Part shown: positions 1 to 10,662 of the stretch, in pieces
Position numbering within the stretch: the stretch's first letter is position 1
Layout of the letters: every line of letters starts with the position of its first letter
From: Cryptomeria japonica
Taxonomy: Eukaryota; Streptophyta; Pinopsida; Cupressales; Cupressaceae
Assembly (NCBI RefSeq): GCF_030272615.1
Contig: NC_081406.1
Span: 139,339,361-139,403,360, forward strand
Length of the DNA stretch: 64,000 nt
Direction of reading: 5' to 3'
Notes under the pieces: model-generated
Told to the model about the DNA's origin: nothing
The model's database searches: none
What the model saw: only the letters and a program-made list of their open reading frames with translations
Made by a program: the position numbers and the translations under genes

Positions 1-723
1 TATGAAGTCGAAGAATTCGAAAACCCAATGCAGTGGTATTGAGATCAGGATTAGAACTGCTCCTCCAAGTTCGAATGCCTTTGTTGTTCCAATATCTGCA
101 CATCAATAAAATTTAAGTTCCAACTTATATCCTTGAGCATTCAACATATAAAGCTAGCATATCTATCTTGTGGTTTAAACTTGGAAAAATCTACAAACCT
201 ATAAACATAATCAGGAGTTGCTTTTATCTCCTCTTGGAAATGTCGTTCAATTCCAAGGCGTTCAACATTATCTACCATGGAGAGGCATTGGAAGAGATCA
301 TCTCCACTTTGTTTTGTCAACACTGCATTGAACATCTCCTTGACCTCCCTAACAAGTGCCTTGGAGCGTTCAACGTATGGAGGGCCCTGTTAATCAACAG
401 CAAGATGAGAGAAGAAAAACAAAACAAAGAGAGTCATAACAACTAAAAGTAAGACCGTTAAAAATACTTGCCTCATAAGGCATTTCAAGTGACTGAAGGA
501 AACTATCGTCCCACAAATTAGGGTGGTGATTGCCTATACGTCGTGTTAAGCCTTGTTGGTGAGTAATCAAAATAGCATTTATACTTTTAGTAGGTCCAAG
601 CGTTTTCTTTCTTTGAACTCCTCCTTTACTCCAAGAATTTAATCCCACAGAAGGTTGGTTAGATGCATAAGGCTTTCTAAGTAACTTAGGAAAAACCAAA
701 GGAGACACAGAAAGCAAAGCCAT
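1..723 (-). CDS. Terpene synthase copy A (TPS-d type), 5' exons 1-3, runs off the left edge
   Basis: Terpene synthases cyclise prenyl diphosphates to mono-, sesqui- or diterpenes. Exon 1 is 723-472: a Ser/Lys/Arg-rich leader that looks like a plastid transit peptide, then [11 protein letters not shown], a perfect RRX8W motif, followed by [13 protein letters not shown]. Exon 2 is 386-199 (reads [19 protein letters not shown], later [20 protein letters not shown], ending DYVY). Exon 3 starts at 95 (YWNNKGI, later [13 protein letters not shown]) and is cut by the window edge. Frames join cleanly and no stop or frameshift is seen. Intron 1 (471-387) needs a GC donor (AG|GCAAGT); intron 2 (198-96) is GT-AG. 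An in-frame ATG nine bases upstream (732) could also start translation; I chose 723 because conifer family members commonly begin MAL. RRX8W and the leader favour a plastid monoterpene synthase; the product is unknown. The catalytic C-terminal half lies outside the window. Confidence 0.86.
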
Positions 724-732
724 ATTTACCAT

Positions 733-1110
733 GCGTATATATAGTATACTTGAGAAACTTGTTTGTCAACGGGTACACCTAATTTGAAACTTGCACGTAT
801 GTTGGGTGAAATCAGTTCTTATAAACACGAAAATTCTGCTGCTTTATTCTCCTTTTTGTCGCCCCTTGCGTCAACCGACCATAATATTTGCACTATTCAT
901 TTTAGCCATTTATTTCAGTCATGATTAATGTGATTAATTATCAGCATGTGGCATATTTGTGCATTCATTTTCATTTTGACTCACAATTTGATACTTTTCT
1001 ACTATTTATTTTTATGTTCATTCTTGCTTATTGAAGTATAGTTTCACATATTCATAATTTACACATTTACAGATATACTCATATTTACAAATATATTTAT
1101 TTCCTTGAAA
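733..1110 (-). repeat. 5' flank of terpene synthase copy A, duplicated upstream of copy C
   Basis: The region directly upstream of copy A resembles the region upstream of copy C (about 7787-8400) in the same orientation. A shared landmark on the plus strand is the run ending gtcaaccgaccataatattt; later shared blocks include ttttgactcacaat and cagtttcaya. The duplication therefore carried the putative promoter as well as the gene. A TATA-like run (738-746) lies only a few bases from the ATG, too close to be an obvious core promoter, so I do not call one. Confidence 0.7.
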
Positions 1111-1375
1111 TCTATACTAGTTTTATCAATATAAAGAAAAATATGTGAAATATGTATCTTATAACAAGGAGAAAACACACATAAACAAGAATGGAAACTA
1201 CAAGATGAATAATATGAATGACAAGGGGCAAATGCTAGAGCATTATGCAAAACAAGTTGGCATCAAGACTAATAATGACGTTGAGGCGGTTCCTCTATGG
1301 TGGGATTTGAAGTGGATCGTTATTCAAAAGTATCTCTTTGAATTTTGTGTTGCAGTTTCCTTGGTTTGTGTGTAG

Positions 1376-1573
1376 TCTACTTTTTGGAGATATTGGGCTT
1401 GATCTTGTGATAATGGGTCGGTATTGAACTCGTCCCTATCTGGTAATCTCGGTATATGCATTGATAATCAGAGTATGAAAAGGAAGCATACATAAATCTT
1501 GCGGAGGCCGACATGAGCATATCGGTAACGTGCTGGGCATACCCAACACACTATTTTGTATCTATACCCTCCG

Positions 1574-1611
<38 letters not shown>

Positions 1612-2245
1612 GAAGTGGTATGAGAGCGAGATCAAACAAGTGAGTGTGAATGTGAAGGTGAGTTTTGAGCGAAAGATAGTTGGCAGCAAAGATAGCAGAG
1701 TGTGTGAAGTGTGAACTATAGACAACAAAGGCAATTTGTGTTGCAATAGTGCAGTAGTCCTTTATCGGACCTGTTGCAGGACAATTTTATAGAGATCTCT
1801 AACCAGATCTACTGTAGAGTTTAAGATTTGTAATCTAAGATTGAACTTGGAATTGATCCAATGCATTTGGAGATGCAAACCTTTTTAGTTCAATCTTTCC
1901 AGTTTACATGAGCATTTCGGCAATTAGCCATCTTTTGTATATCTGTAGTGAGTAGTCTGGTAGTGAGTCGTTTTGTAATCTGGCAATGAGCCACCCCTAT
2001 GTAAACTCAAATATAACTAGTTATATCATCCTCAGAGTTAACACTCTTCATGATTTTTCCCATTTGGGGTTTCCACATATAAAATTAAGTGTTTATCTTG
2101 TGGTTGTGGTGTTCATGTCTATTCTGCATTAACTGCTTTATATCAATCAAGTGTGAAAAGTTAATTGTTTTTTAATCTATTAGAATAATGATTAAACCCC
2201 CCCCCCGCCCTCTTAGTATTCCAGTGCTTTCAACCTGATCAAGAG
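1376..2245 (+). mobile_element. Probable decayed copia-type LTR
   Basis: The right part carries features of plant copia LTR ends: a block reading cccatttggggtttccacat (about 2060-2079), then a C-rich tract and CTCTTAGTATTCC at 2200-2222. The second copia-type element in this window ends its LTR with a closely similar C-run followed by CTCTTAGTATTCATCA. No second LTR or target duplication was found, so the left limit is a guess and it may be a solo LTR or a fragment. Confidence 0.42.
1574..1611. repeat. (GT)n/(TA)n microsatellite
   Basis: A compound dinucleotide tract of about six GT units followed by about thirteen TA units, inside the probable LTR. Confidence 0.95.
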
Positions 2246-2256
2246 GGCTTAATATT

Positions 2257-2594
2257 CTAAAAGGTTACAAAGAGGAGAAAGAGAAGCCTAAAGATGGAGA
2301 GCCCTCTAGCAAGGAGGAAACACTTCAAAATTTACATGTTCTTGATGTGTAGTTCAAACATCTATGGGTCGAAGTTGAGAATTTAGAAATAGAAAATAAT
2401 TTCTTTGGTTGTGAAAGGAATAGTGAAATACATTTTAAAATTGAAATCAAACTGTTAATTGGGATTAACAACAATTTGATAGATAGGATTGTTATTGTTA
2501 TGGTCATTGTGGAAAGTAAAATAGAGCTCAAAAGTCAAAGAAAAGAGTTACTAAGAACAAGGATGAAGGCAAGAAGAAAGGGAAGGAGATTATA
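2257..2594 (+). pseudogene. Degraded reading frame of an acidic, probably coiled-coil protein
   Basis: About 112 codons stay open in one frame except for one TAG near 2350. The reading begins LKGYKEEKEKPKDGEPSSKE and continues with charged, heptad-like stretches (FKHLWVEVENLEIENN). It lies just downstream of the probable LTR at 1376-2245, where a gag gene would be expected, but no gag signature such as a zinc knuckle is present. I do not recognise the protein; 2595-2800 beyond it holds nothing I can name. Confidence 0.35.
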
Positions 2595-2800
2595 GATTTG
2601 ATGGCTTGGGAGGCTACTCTAGACTAGATGGTTGGAGATTAGGACCCATATACTCTAACGACATGTTAAGGAAGATACATGTTAAAAAACTAATTTCACC
2701 TAACATGCAAATTTATAATCAATTTTATCATGTATAATATATATAGGCATGGTGAATGTGGTAAAACATACAAAAGTTATAAAGAACTACTTAGAATAAC

Positions 2801-5172
2801 TTTCCTTTTTGTTTCTCCTTTGGTTTTTACCAAGTTAACTAAGAAAGCCTTATGCATCTAACAAATATTTAAGGGATTAAAATCTTGGATTAAAGAAGTA
2901 GTTCAAAGAAAGAAAATTCTAGGACCTACTAAAAGTATAAATTCTATTTTGATTACTAATTAACAAGGGTTAACAAGATGTATAGGCAATCACCACCCTA
3001 ATTTGTGAGATGCTGATTTTCTTCAGTCACTCAAAATGTCCTATGAGGCAAGTAATTTTAATGATATTCTATATAGTTGTTATGCTTCTCTTTGTTGTTT
3101 TTGTTTCTTCTCTCACCTTCATGTTGGATAATAAGGTCCACCAAATGTTGAATGCTCCAAGACACTTGTTACGGAGATGACATTTTCCAAAGGTTCTCTA
3201 TGGTGGATAATGTTGAATGACTTGGAATATAATGCTATTTTTAAGAGATAAAAGTAACTCTTGATTATGTTTATAGGTTTGTATACTTTTAAACGTTTAA
3301 ACTACAAGAACTATGCTAAGTTTATATGTTGAATTGCAAAGGATATAAATTGGGATTTAAATTTTATTTATTTGTAGGTATTGGAACAACAAAGGCATTA
3401 GAATTGGGAGGAATAATTCTAATCATAATCTCAATACCACTACTTTGGGATTTTGAATTATTTAACTTCATAGAGACAACATTTCTTCTGGTGTTTATTC
3501 TAAATAGATAGTTTCTTTTACTTATGATAATGTGTTTTTATGTTAATTAAATTGTATGTATTTAGTTAACTTTTGTTTCCATTCATAAGTGTAATTTTCT
3601 AATCTATTTTAAACTAACTATATTCATATAGTCCCATTCATTAATTACTATATTATTCTTTTTTTATTGGCAAGATAAGTTGAAGATCTTCAAAAGTAAA
3701 GACAAGAATTATTTTCAGCTTAGTACTCAATCACAACAGGAAATAAAAAGTATTATCAATTTATTTCAAGTGTCACTCATTGCATTTCCAATGAAGATGG
3801 TTATCGATGAAACTAAATCTTTTTCCACTCTATATTTAAAACAAGATCTACAAAATATTGATGATTCCAATCTTTCAAGATGGGTGACAACTAAATTTAA
3901 ATATAGTAATTAACACTACACATTTTTTATATATCATATATATCAATAGATAAATAACTTAGTAGTTCTATTTTTTTTTATGAACACATAGAATTCAGTT
4001 TGGAGTATGGATGACACACTAATGTGCCAAGATTGAAAGCAAGGCATTATATAAAGATATATGGAGAGGATAATTCATGGGATGAAAAAATAATAAAAGA
4101 GTAAATACCTTTTAAAATAATCTTGCTTTTATAGGATATCATTTAATCATATGTATGATTCTTTCTATATATTTATAATAACATTACAATTAAAGATGAC
4201 CATATTTTTACAATCTAAACTTTGAGTTACCTATAATAGTTAACTAGTTGAAGATAAGTTTCCAATGAGATTTTAGTTTGTTGGTGAAGTTGTTGAGTTC
4301 AAAGTGCTTATATTCTATGTGACGAGGTTCAATTCATATTTTAGGTGATTTTTTCAAAATGGATACACTTCAGTCTTTCAATTTCATTTAAACAAATTTC
4401 AATGTGATACTCTCCTCTTGCATATATGATACAGTCTATAAATTTGATATAAAAATCTCCAACAAAATATAAAAAAGTAGAAATAACTTGCATTTGATTT
4501 CAAGAAGCATAATTTTTTGAAACAAATGATTCATATAGTTTAACTTGACCTATATTTTTAGACATTAAATATATGAATGGAATACCTAGTTCAACAAAGA
4601 GATGTATATGATCTAATTAGTCTTTATACCTAGTGATATTTGATATGTAGAATGCCTCATTTGAGTAAGAGAAAAGGTTTAGAGCTAGGAAAGTTGGATT
4701 TCAATATGATTAAACTCACACAACAACAAGAGCTTCGAATTCTTTCAAGGTGATAGTTTTTTATGTTGCAGAAGTAGTTTCCCACTAATGCATTGGGCAT
4801 GAGTATAAAGGGTAGATTTTGTGACTATCTATGTGGTGAGTAGAATCTGGTTTTTGAATAACTATAATTTTCTCAACCTAGACACATTAGATACTACTTT
4901 GTGTTCTGACTGAGAAAAAATATTTTGCATTCATAATCATCTTTGCAAAGTTGTCTACACTTGAAACATATTTAGATGGCATGTATGACACATATGGAAC
5001 TTATTAGGAGCTTTAAATCTTCATTGAAGCCATTAAAAAGTAATGATACATTTTTTTTAATATTCATATCAAGCAAGAAGTTAGGGAATTTATCATAAAT
5101 GGCATTTTGGGTGTGTTGACAGATGGGATCCATTGTCAATAAAGGAGCTACCAAAGTATGCTAAAAAAGTTC
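2801..5172 (+). pseudogene. Terpene synthase copy B, near full-length pseudogene
   Basis: Exon pieces line up with copy A and with the TPS family. Exon 1 is 2801-3047 (start ATG lost, RRX8W damaged, same GC donor AG|GCAAGT). Exon 2 is about 3135-3276 with an internal deletion. Exon 3 is 3378-3490 (RYWNNKGIR, then stops). Exon 4 is 3675 to about 3906 (IKSIINLFQVSLIAFP, FSTLYLKQDLQNI). Exon 5 is 3992 to about 4100 (SLEYG-stop-HTNVPRLKARHYIKIYGED). Exon 6 starts at 4651 (LELGKLDFNMIKLTQQQEL, then two stops in place of a Trp pair). Exon 7 remnants run about 4870-5046 (FAKLSTLET, then LDGMYDTYGT). Exon 8 starts about 5128 (RWDPLSIKELPKYAKKV). The metal-binding DDxxD site reads DGMYD (4975-4989), so a key Asp is lost. 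Clearly dead; the 3' exons are not recognised. Confidence 0.87.
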
Positions 5173-6890
5173 GATAATTTTCCAATCTTTCATGTCTACC
5201 ATTTTATCTTTTTCTTTTATAATTTATAGAATCAAACACATACACTTATCTCTTCCTAAAAATGTTTGGAGTCATTCTATAATATTTGGAAATCTTAGGT
5301 TTTAAGATATTTAAGTTGTTAATATAAAAGGATTTTAGAACACTTTTTTTGTTTTATAAAGATTATATTTTGTGAAATGGTTTATATATAGTATTGTATA
5401 CATATTTAATATTTTATTTATTTTTTCTTGTATTAATTTATTAGAGTATTATTTTTAAGTGAATTGAATAGTTAGATTTCAATTGTATGTTGTATTTTTT
5501 CAAATTAGTGAATTTAATCTATTGGTACAATATCTATACATTCATGCTAAAATTATATTTTATAATTTGAAATTAGATTATGATATTGCTATCAGAATTC
5601 AATTGTATAGCTTTGGGTGAAACTCATTGAACCATGATTCATGAGTAGTGGTTCATAAGAACCCATCTCTCATGAGAATGAATGGTACACTTAGCACTCG
5701 TTACATCTTGGTGATGCTAACAAAGGTAAGGATTGTGCCTTCCTGGGAGGTCACACCTCCTAATAAGATGATCATATCCCTCACATCCACAACCATCATC
5801 CTTAAAAATTATGAATAAAGATGCTCACTCCGCTCCTTAAGTAATGCTACCTATGAGGATATTTCACCATCCATTAATAATATTTGGATGCAAAAGGATG
5901 TTATCTATTTTCTAAATAATATTTCACCATCTATTAATAATATTTCTCACTCTTTTGTGGATGGAAAATCAATGAAGATATTTTCTCCTCTTGCAAAGTT
6001 TCTTCTACTCATGAGGATATATTGGTACAAGAGGTGGATATAACGATTATTTTACATTCTTCTTCTAACATGTGTCCTGATAATGGATTGGTTTTTCATG
6101 GATTAACATCTAAGAGTGCCTCCCTCATCATGGAAGCACAACAATCAATAAGGATCTACAATCTTCTAAAAGAATTGATTCATCACCTTATTTCAAATTT
6201 AATTCAAAAGATAGTTACACTTATCACTTCAGCGTATATAGTATTATTGTCTCTCCTCATTTGGACATATATTATCATCATAGTTTTAAAATTATTTCAA
6301 TGAAAGGGTATAGCAGACAAGGTTTTGTATGTAGAGAGCAAGTAATGAACGTTCATATAAAGAAGACCCCACATTTTTCTAGGGGTTGGGTTTTCCACAT
6401 TCTCATTTTGGATAACACCTTTGAATCTCATCCTTATTTTCTATCTAACATTTCTTTTCAAGAGAAAACATTGCTAACTGCTCATTCTTTTTTATAGAAA
6501 AGAGTGAGTCTTATTGAGGCTTCCTCAAGCCCAGTTGATTACTCTTCCTCCTTCAAGAGATAAGATATTTCCTAAAGATGATCAAACAAATATGTCTTCT
6601 TTTTCTACATATGACTAAATGCTTTCCCATTCCACTAGGAAATATCAAGCCTTAAAGAGGTAAACATGACAACTTAATGATTCTAATGTGTCTGTGTTGA
6701 GAAAATTCCAATTTTGTCAAACAAGTTTCTGCCCACTACTCAATAATAACACTCAATTTTGTGTTTTAGATTAAGAAAAGTTCATATGTTTGCTTGAGAA
6801 TAAAACAAATAATATAGACTTTAATAATGATATAAATTAATAACTTGAAGTATTTCTTAAAAAATATGTAGTGCTAATTACTCTATTTAA
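5173..6890. other. AT-rich spacer between terpene synthase copies B and C
   Basis: No convincing gene. Two short open frames (6022-6303 and 6261-6497, plus strand) show no motif and are probably chance. A block reading atttcaccatcyattaataa occurs twice in about 70 bases (near 5860 and 5925). The 3' exons of copy C would be expected here on the minus strand but I could not find them. Confidence 0.6.
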
Positions 6891-6892
6891 GT

Positions 6893-7757
6893 TTAGTTGT
6901 AGCTTCTCTTGGATGAATAGAATTATCAACATTTTCTAGAGATTGTTTTAAATATAGAGTGGAAAAGGATTTAGCTTCGTCCATAACCTTCTCCCTTGAG
7001 AATGCAATGAGTGACACTCGAAATAAATCTATAATAATTTATTTTCTTTTTGTGATTGATTACTAGAGTTCAACAATTCCTTCTCTTTATCTTTAAAGCA
7101 CTTTGACACATATTTCCATTAAAGAAAGAATAATATAGTAATCAGTAAATGAAACTATAAGAATGTAGCTAGTATAAAATAGATTAGATGATTACACTTG
7201 TAACCCTTAACAAAAATGAACTAAATACATACAATGTAAGTAGTGCGAGAACACATTATTGTAAATATAGTAAACTATCTATTTAGAATAAACAAGAGAA
7301 TAAACATTGTATATATGAAGTTTTACAAATAAAAACCCAAAATGGTGGCACTAGATCGAAATTTTGTTGTTGTTCCAATACGCAATTAAATTTAAGTTCC
7401 AACTTATATCTTCTCCAATCATATAAGCTTAATATAGATCTTATTGTTTGAAAAAATATATATATACCAACCTATAGACATAATGAAGAGTTGGTTTTAT
7501 TTCCTCTTGAAAATGTCGTTCAATACCAAGACGATCAACATTATCTACCATGGAGAGGCATTGGAAGAGTTCATCTCCACTTTCTATTGTCAACAGTGCA
7601 TTGAACATGTCTTTAACTTCCCTAACATATGGTAGACCCTGTCATCCAACATCAAGGTGAGGGAAGAAACAAAACAACAAAGAGAAACATAATGTAACTA
7701 TATAGAAGATTATTGAAAAGACTTGCCTCATAAGGCATTTATAGTGACTGAATAAAA
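6893..7757 (-). pseudogene. Terpene synthase copy C, 5'-half pseudogene
   Basis: Same orientation as copy A. Only the last bases of exon 1 remain (about 7757-7728, ending MPYE and the GC donor GAG|GCAAGT). Exon 2 is 7638-7472 and still open; relative to copy A it lacks seven codons between two GTT codons, then reads REVKDMFNALLTIES and [20 protein letters not shown]. Exon 3 (about 7381-7306) begins YWNNNK, then has a stop and a deletion. Exon 4 (about 7115-6893) is frameshifted but retains RVSLIAFSREKVMDEAKSF and STLYLKQSLENVDN. Nothing downstream is recognised. Nonfunctional. Confidence 0.85.
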
Positions 7758-7786
7758 CCTTTAAGTTTACCTCACTCACTGTGCTT

Positions 7787-8400
7787 ATATATCATATACT
7801 TGAGAGACTTGATTACAAATTTAAATGTTTGTTTAGGTGAAATCAATTTTTAAGATGTATTTTCCTCTACTACATTATTCTGTTTTTCGTCGCCTCTTGT
7901 GTCAACCGACCATAATATTTGCAATATTTGTTTCGGTTAAGATTCTTCACTTTTCAGGAGCACAGTGCCCCTGCATAACCACCTGCAATATTTGTTTTGG
8001 TTTGGCCATTGATCGCGTTCAGGAGTTCAGGAGCATCGTTTTCTACGAAGTACCTAATTGCTTTTAGGAATGCAATTAATCGCTAAGAGACTTAAAAATA
8101 GTAGGAATATGACAATTACTTCTACCTAATTTGGTTGATGGTTAGGTGGATGGATTGTTGTGTTGATAGTGAAATTCATCGGTTTATTTTGAAGAAAGTT
8201 TTAATATGATTAACCATCAATAAGTGGCACATTTGTGTATTCATTTTGACTCACAATATGACTATCACTTTTGTATTCACTCTGACTTTTTTAATTAAGT
8301 ACAGTTTCATATATTCATGATTTACATCATATATTTGTATACTAACATTCACAACCTCAAATTTATTCATTTCTTTCAAACCTACACATTTCTATCTTTG
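7787..8400 (-). repeat. 5' flank of copy C, paralogous to the flank of copy A
   Basis: Matches 733-1110 in the same orientation over several blocks. A stretch of roughly 200 bases (about 7930-8190) inside the copy C flank has no counterpart in copy A and is either an insertion here or a deletion there. Confidence 0.65.
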
Positions 8401-8419
8401 GTCAATCCTTAAAGAGTAA

Positions 8420-8563
8420 TGATCATTGTCCATATCTCATTTGATCATTCTCATTGTCTATATCTCATTCTATTTGATCATTCTCATTGTCCATATCTCA
8501 TTTGATCATTCTCATTGTCCATATCTCATTCTATTTGATCATTCTCATTGTCCATATCTCATT
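8420..8563. repeat. Short tandem repeat, 28/33-bp units
   Basis: Four to five units built on TTTGATCATTCTCATTGTCC followed by atatctca. Some units carry an extra ttcta, so two unit lengths alternate. Confidence 0.9.
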
Positions 8564-8981
8564 TCCAAACAAAAAATTATTCAATAATGCTAAGGTTCAA
8601 TCTTGAGGGATTAAGATTTAACCCATATCGAATTTTTAGACTATACTAAGTTTAAGACATTGATTAGAGTATGAACACTAGACTTTGTATAGAATCAACA
8701 ATTAATTCTTCATCATCCTTCCTGAAAGTAAGTGCATCCATCCTACCATTTGATTATTGTATTTACTACTCATCTATCAACACCTAGCTTAGGTACATAG
8801 TTAAATACAACTTAATTGTAGGGTTATTGTTTACATTTATTTAATTAGTCTAGATTTATGAAAATGAGATTATATTCCATTATATTTTTAATGAACCTAT
8901 ATAATACAAAAACCCTTGGGCTTCTCATAGGGTTTATTGTTTTTTCTTATTAATGCTTAAAATCTAAAGGAGACAGAACAT
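8564..8981. other. AT-rich spacer, nothing recognised
   Basis: No open frame, repeat or element end that I can support. Confidence 0.6.
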
Positions 8982-9296
8982 ATGAAGGAAGATTTAGAAG
9001 GGAGAATTGTGAGATTGGAAACAAGCTACAAGAAGATTAATGATAATCTAACTACATTGGTCAACTTTAGCTAGAAGGTTACCAAGTCCAGTGCTGAAAA
9101 TGTTAGAGTTATGACAAAGAAGTTTGAAAGAGCTCAGGAAACCGAATCTTTCTTCATTGATATTGATGTTGTTGAGAAAGGCAAGCAGGCTACTCAAGAG
9201 GAGGGTAAAGCCCTTTGTACCTGTACTAGAAGCAACAAGATGATGATGGGCCAAGTAGCACAAAATGTAAAATCTACACTTTTTGTCAGTTTTTAG
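8982..9296 (+). pseudogene. Small coiled-coil-like frame with one stop
   Basis: From ATG 8982 (MKEDLEGRIVRLETSYKKIN) one frame runs 105 codons to 9296, broken by a single TAG after VNFS. The charged, heptad-like N-terminus suggests a coiled coil. The family is not recognised; it could be a retroelement gag or ORF1 fragment, or a gene remnant. Confidence 0.4.
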
Positions 9297-10282
9297 ATAA
9301 TTTTAAATCTTATTAGGATTATAATGTTCTTTGTTAATGCCTCATACCTATAAATATAATTTTAAGGTTTGAGATTCATTATGTCACTTTTATTTTTCTC
9401 TCGCTCTAAATTACTTTGGTGTTGACTTTAGAAATGCAAAGGCATCAATCAACTTTTGGTCAGGTTGTGTTTTAGGGTGGCTGCAAGAAGTTGAGTCCCA
9501 CTTTTGGGCAAAAAGTGGAAGTATTTTCTTCGTTTTTCAAATTTTTTGTCGATTGATGTCAAAATTTGATGCACTTAAAGATTGAATCTTACAAAACTTT
9601 AGCAATAGAAAATGTAGTGCTCAGAGTCTACTTTTCAAATATGTAATTTATTTTAATACCCACATGCTAGAAATCTCTTTTTAGTAGGCATGTTTAAAAA
9701 CCCATTTTTCAAAATGCCTGTTTCAGCACCATACCACACATGTGTACGACCACCCTTTTTTGATGCAAATAAATGAATTTTTGCAAATCCTTCTGGGAAA
9801 TGATACCTAAGACACCAGATATTGATGAGAATATTTTTGCTTATTTTTTTGTTGAATATTTTTTTTTATTAATATTTAACTGACAATAAAGTATATTTTC
9901 AAAACATCGGGTGTATGACCACCATAATTTGATGGAAATTTCATATTTTTCAATTTTATTTTTTTTAATATTCAAAATAATTGTATGTAGATTGATGTCA
10001 TATAATTTATTTTTCTAAAATCCTAAAAACAAAAAAGTTATTAAAGTTTTAGTGAACTTTGATATTTTAGGTTTAGGTTCCACTTTTGATTAATAAATAA
10101 TACAAAAAAAGTAAAAGTAATCTTATCAGTATGAAATTTACATTTCTGAAATAAGGACGCTGAAATTTCTAATGGGTTTTCATTTCGTCAAAAAATTCAA
10201 TCGGAAAGGTGCTAAAAAAATTAGGCCAAGGTAGAAATCTAATGTCGTTTTACCTTAGTCATTTTTTTGGATGTTCAAGCAT
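9297..10282. other. AT-rich spacer left of the DNA transposon candidate
   Basis: No gene seen. A phrase gttgagtccca at 9490 faintly resembles the transposon end sequences but is not accompanied by the GGGCGCCC repeats, so I do not use it as a boundary. Confidence 0.55.
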
Positions 10283-10354
10283 AGGTTTGGTCCCACCAAA
10301 CCTATCCTGAAGAAAAAAAAAAAGCTAAGGGTTGTTTCTCACCCCTAATTTTAA

Positions 10355-10480
10355 CAAATGGGCACCCATTTTTTAAATTCAAAAAATGGGCGCCCGTTTT
10401 GCTTTATACCATTGAAAGCGAAATGGGCGCCCGTTTTCAAAAATAGGTGACCGTTTCATTCAATAACAGGCGCCCGTTTC
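10355..10480. repeat. Left subterminal palindromic repeats
   Basis: Five imperfect copies of AAATGGGCGCCCGTTT, each itself nearly palindromic: 10355-10371, 10384-10400, 10421-10436, about 10442-10456 and 10465-10479. Subterminal repeats of this kind are transposase or accessory-protein binding sites in several plant DNA transposon families; that role is inferred here. Confidence 0.8.
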
Positions 10481-10662
10481 TGAAAAGATCTGTTGGGCCA
10501 GAATCTAGCCCACAAGCACAAATCCCATTGATTGAATGATTTTTCAATCATTGCCTAACAGGTCTGATCTGCAAAGAAAATGTTTTGATTAATCATTCTC
10601 TTTGTTTGTCTTATTGTCAATTTGGTAAGGAGATCAATTCAAATTCAAAATTTGGTGTAGCC

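Noticed and set aside
738-746. TATA-like sequence upstream of terpene synthase copy A
   Set aside because: Only a few bases from the ATG, so it cannot serve as a normal core promoter for that start.
8420-8563. Regular short repeats that could suggest a CRISPR array
   Set aside because: The units are contiguous with no unique spacers and the sequence is clearly plant nuclear.
9487-9510. Alternative left end for the DNA transposon (gttgagtccca)
   Set aside because: It is 870 bases from the left GGGCGCCC cluster, whereas the right end is about 55 bases from its cluster; the end at 10283 is symmetric and matches further (ATCCTG).
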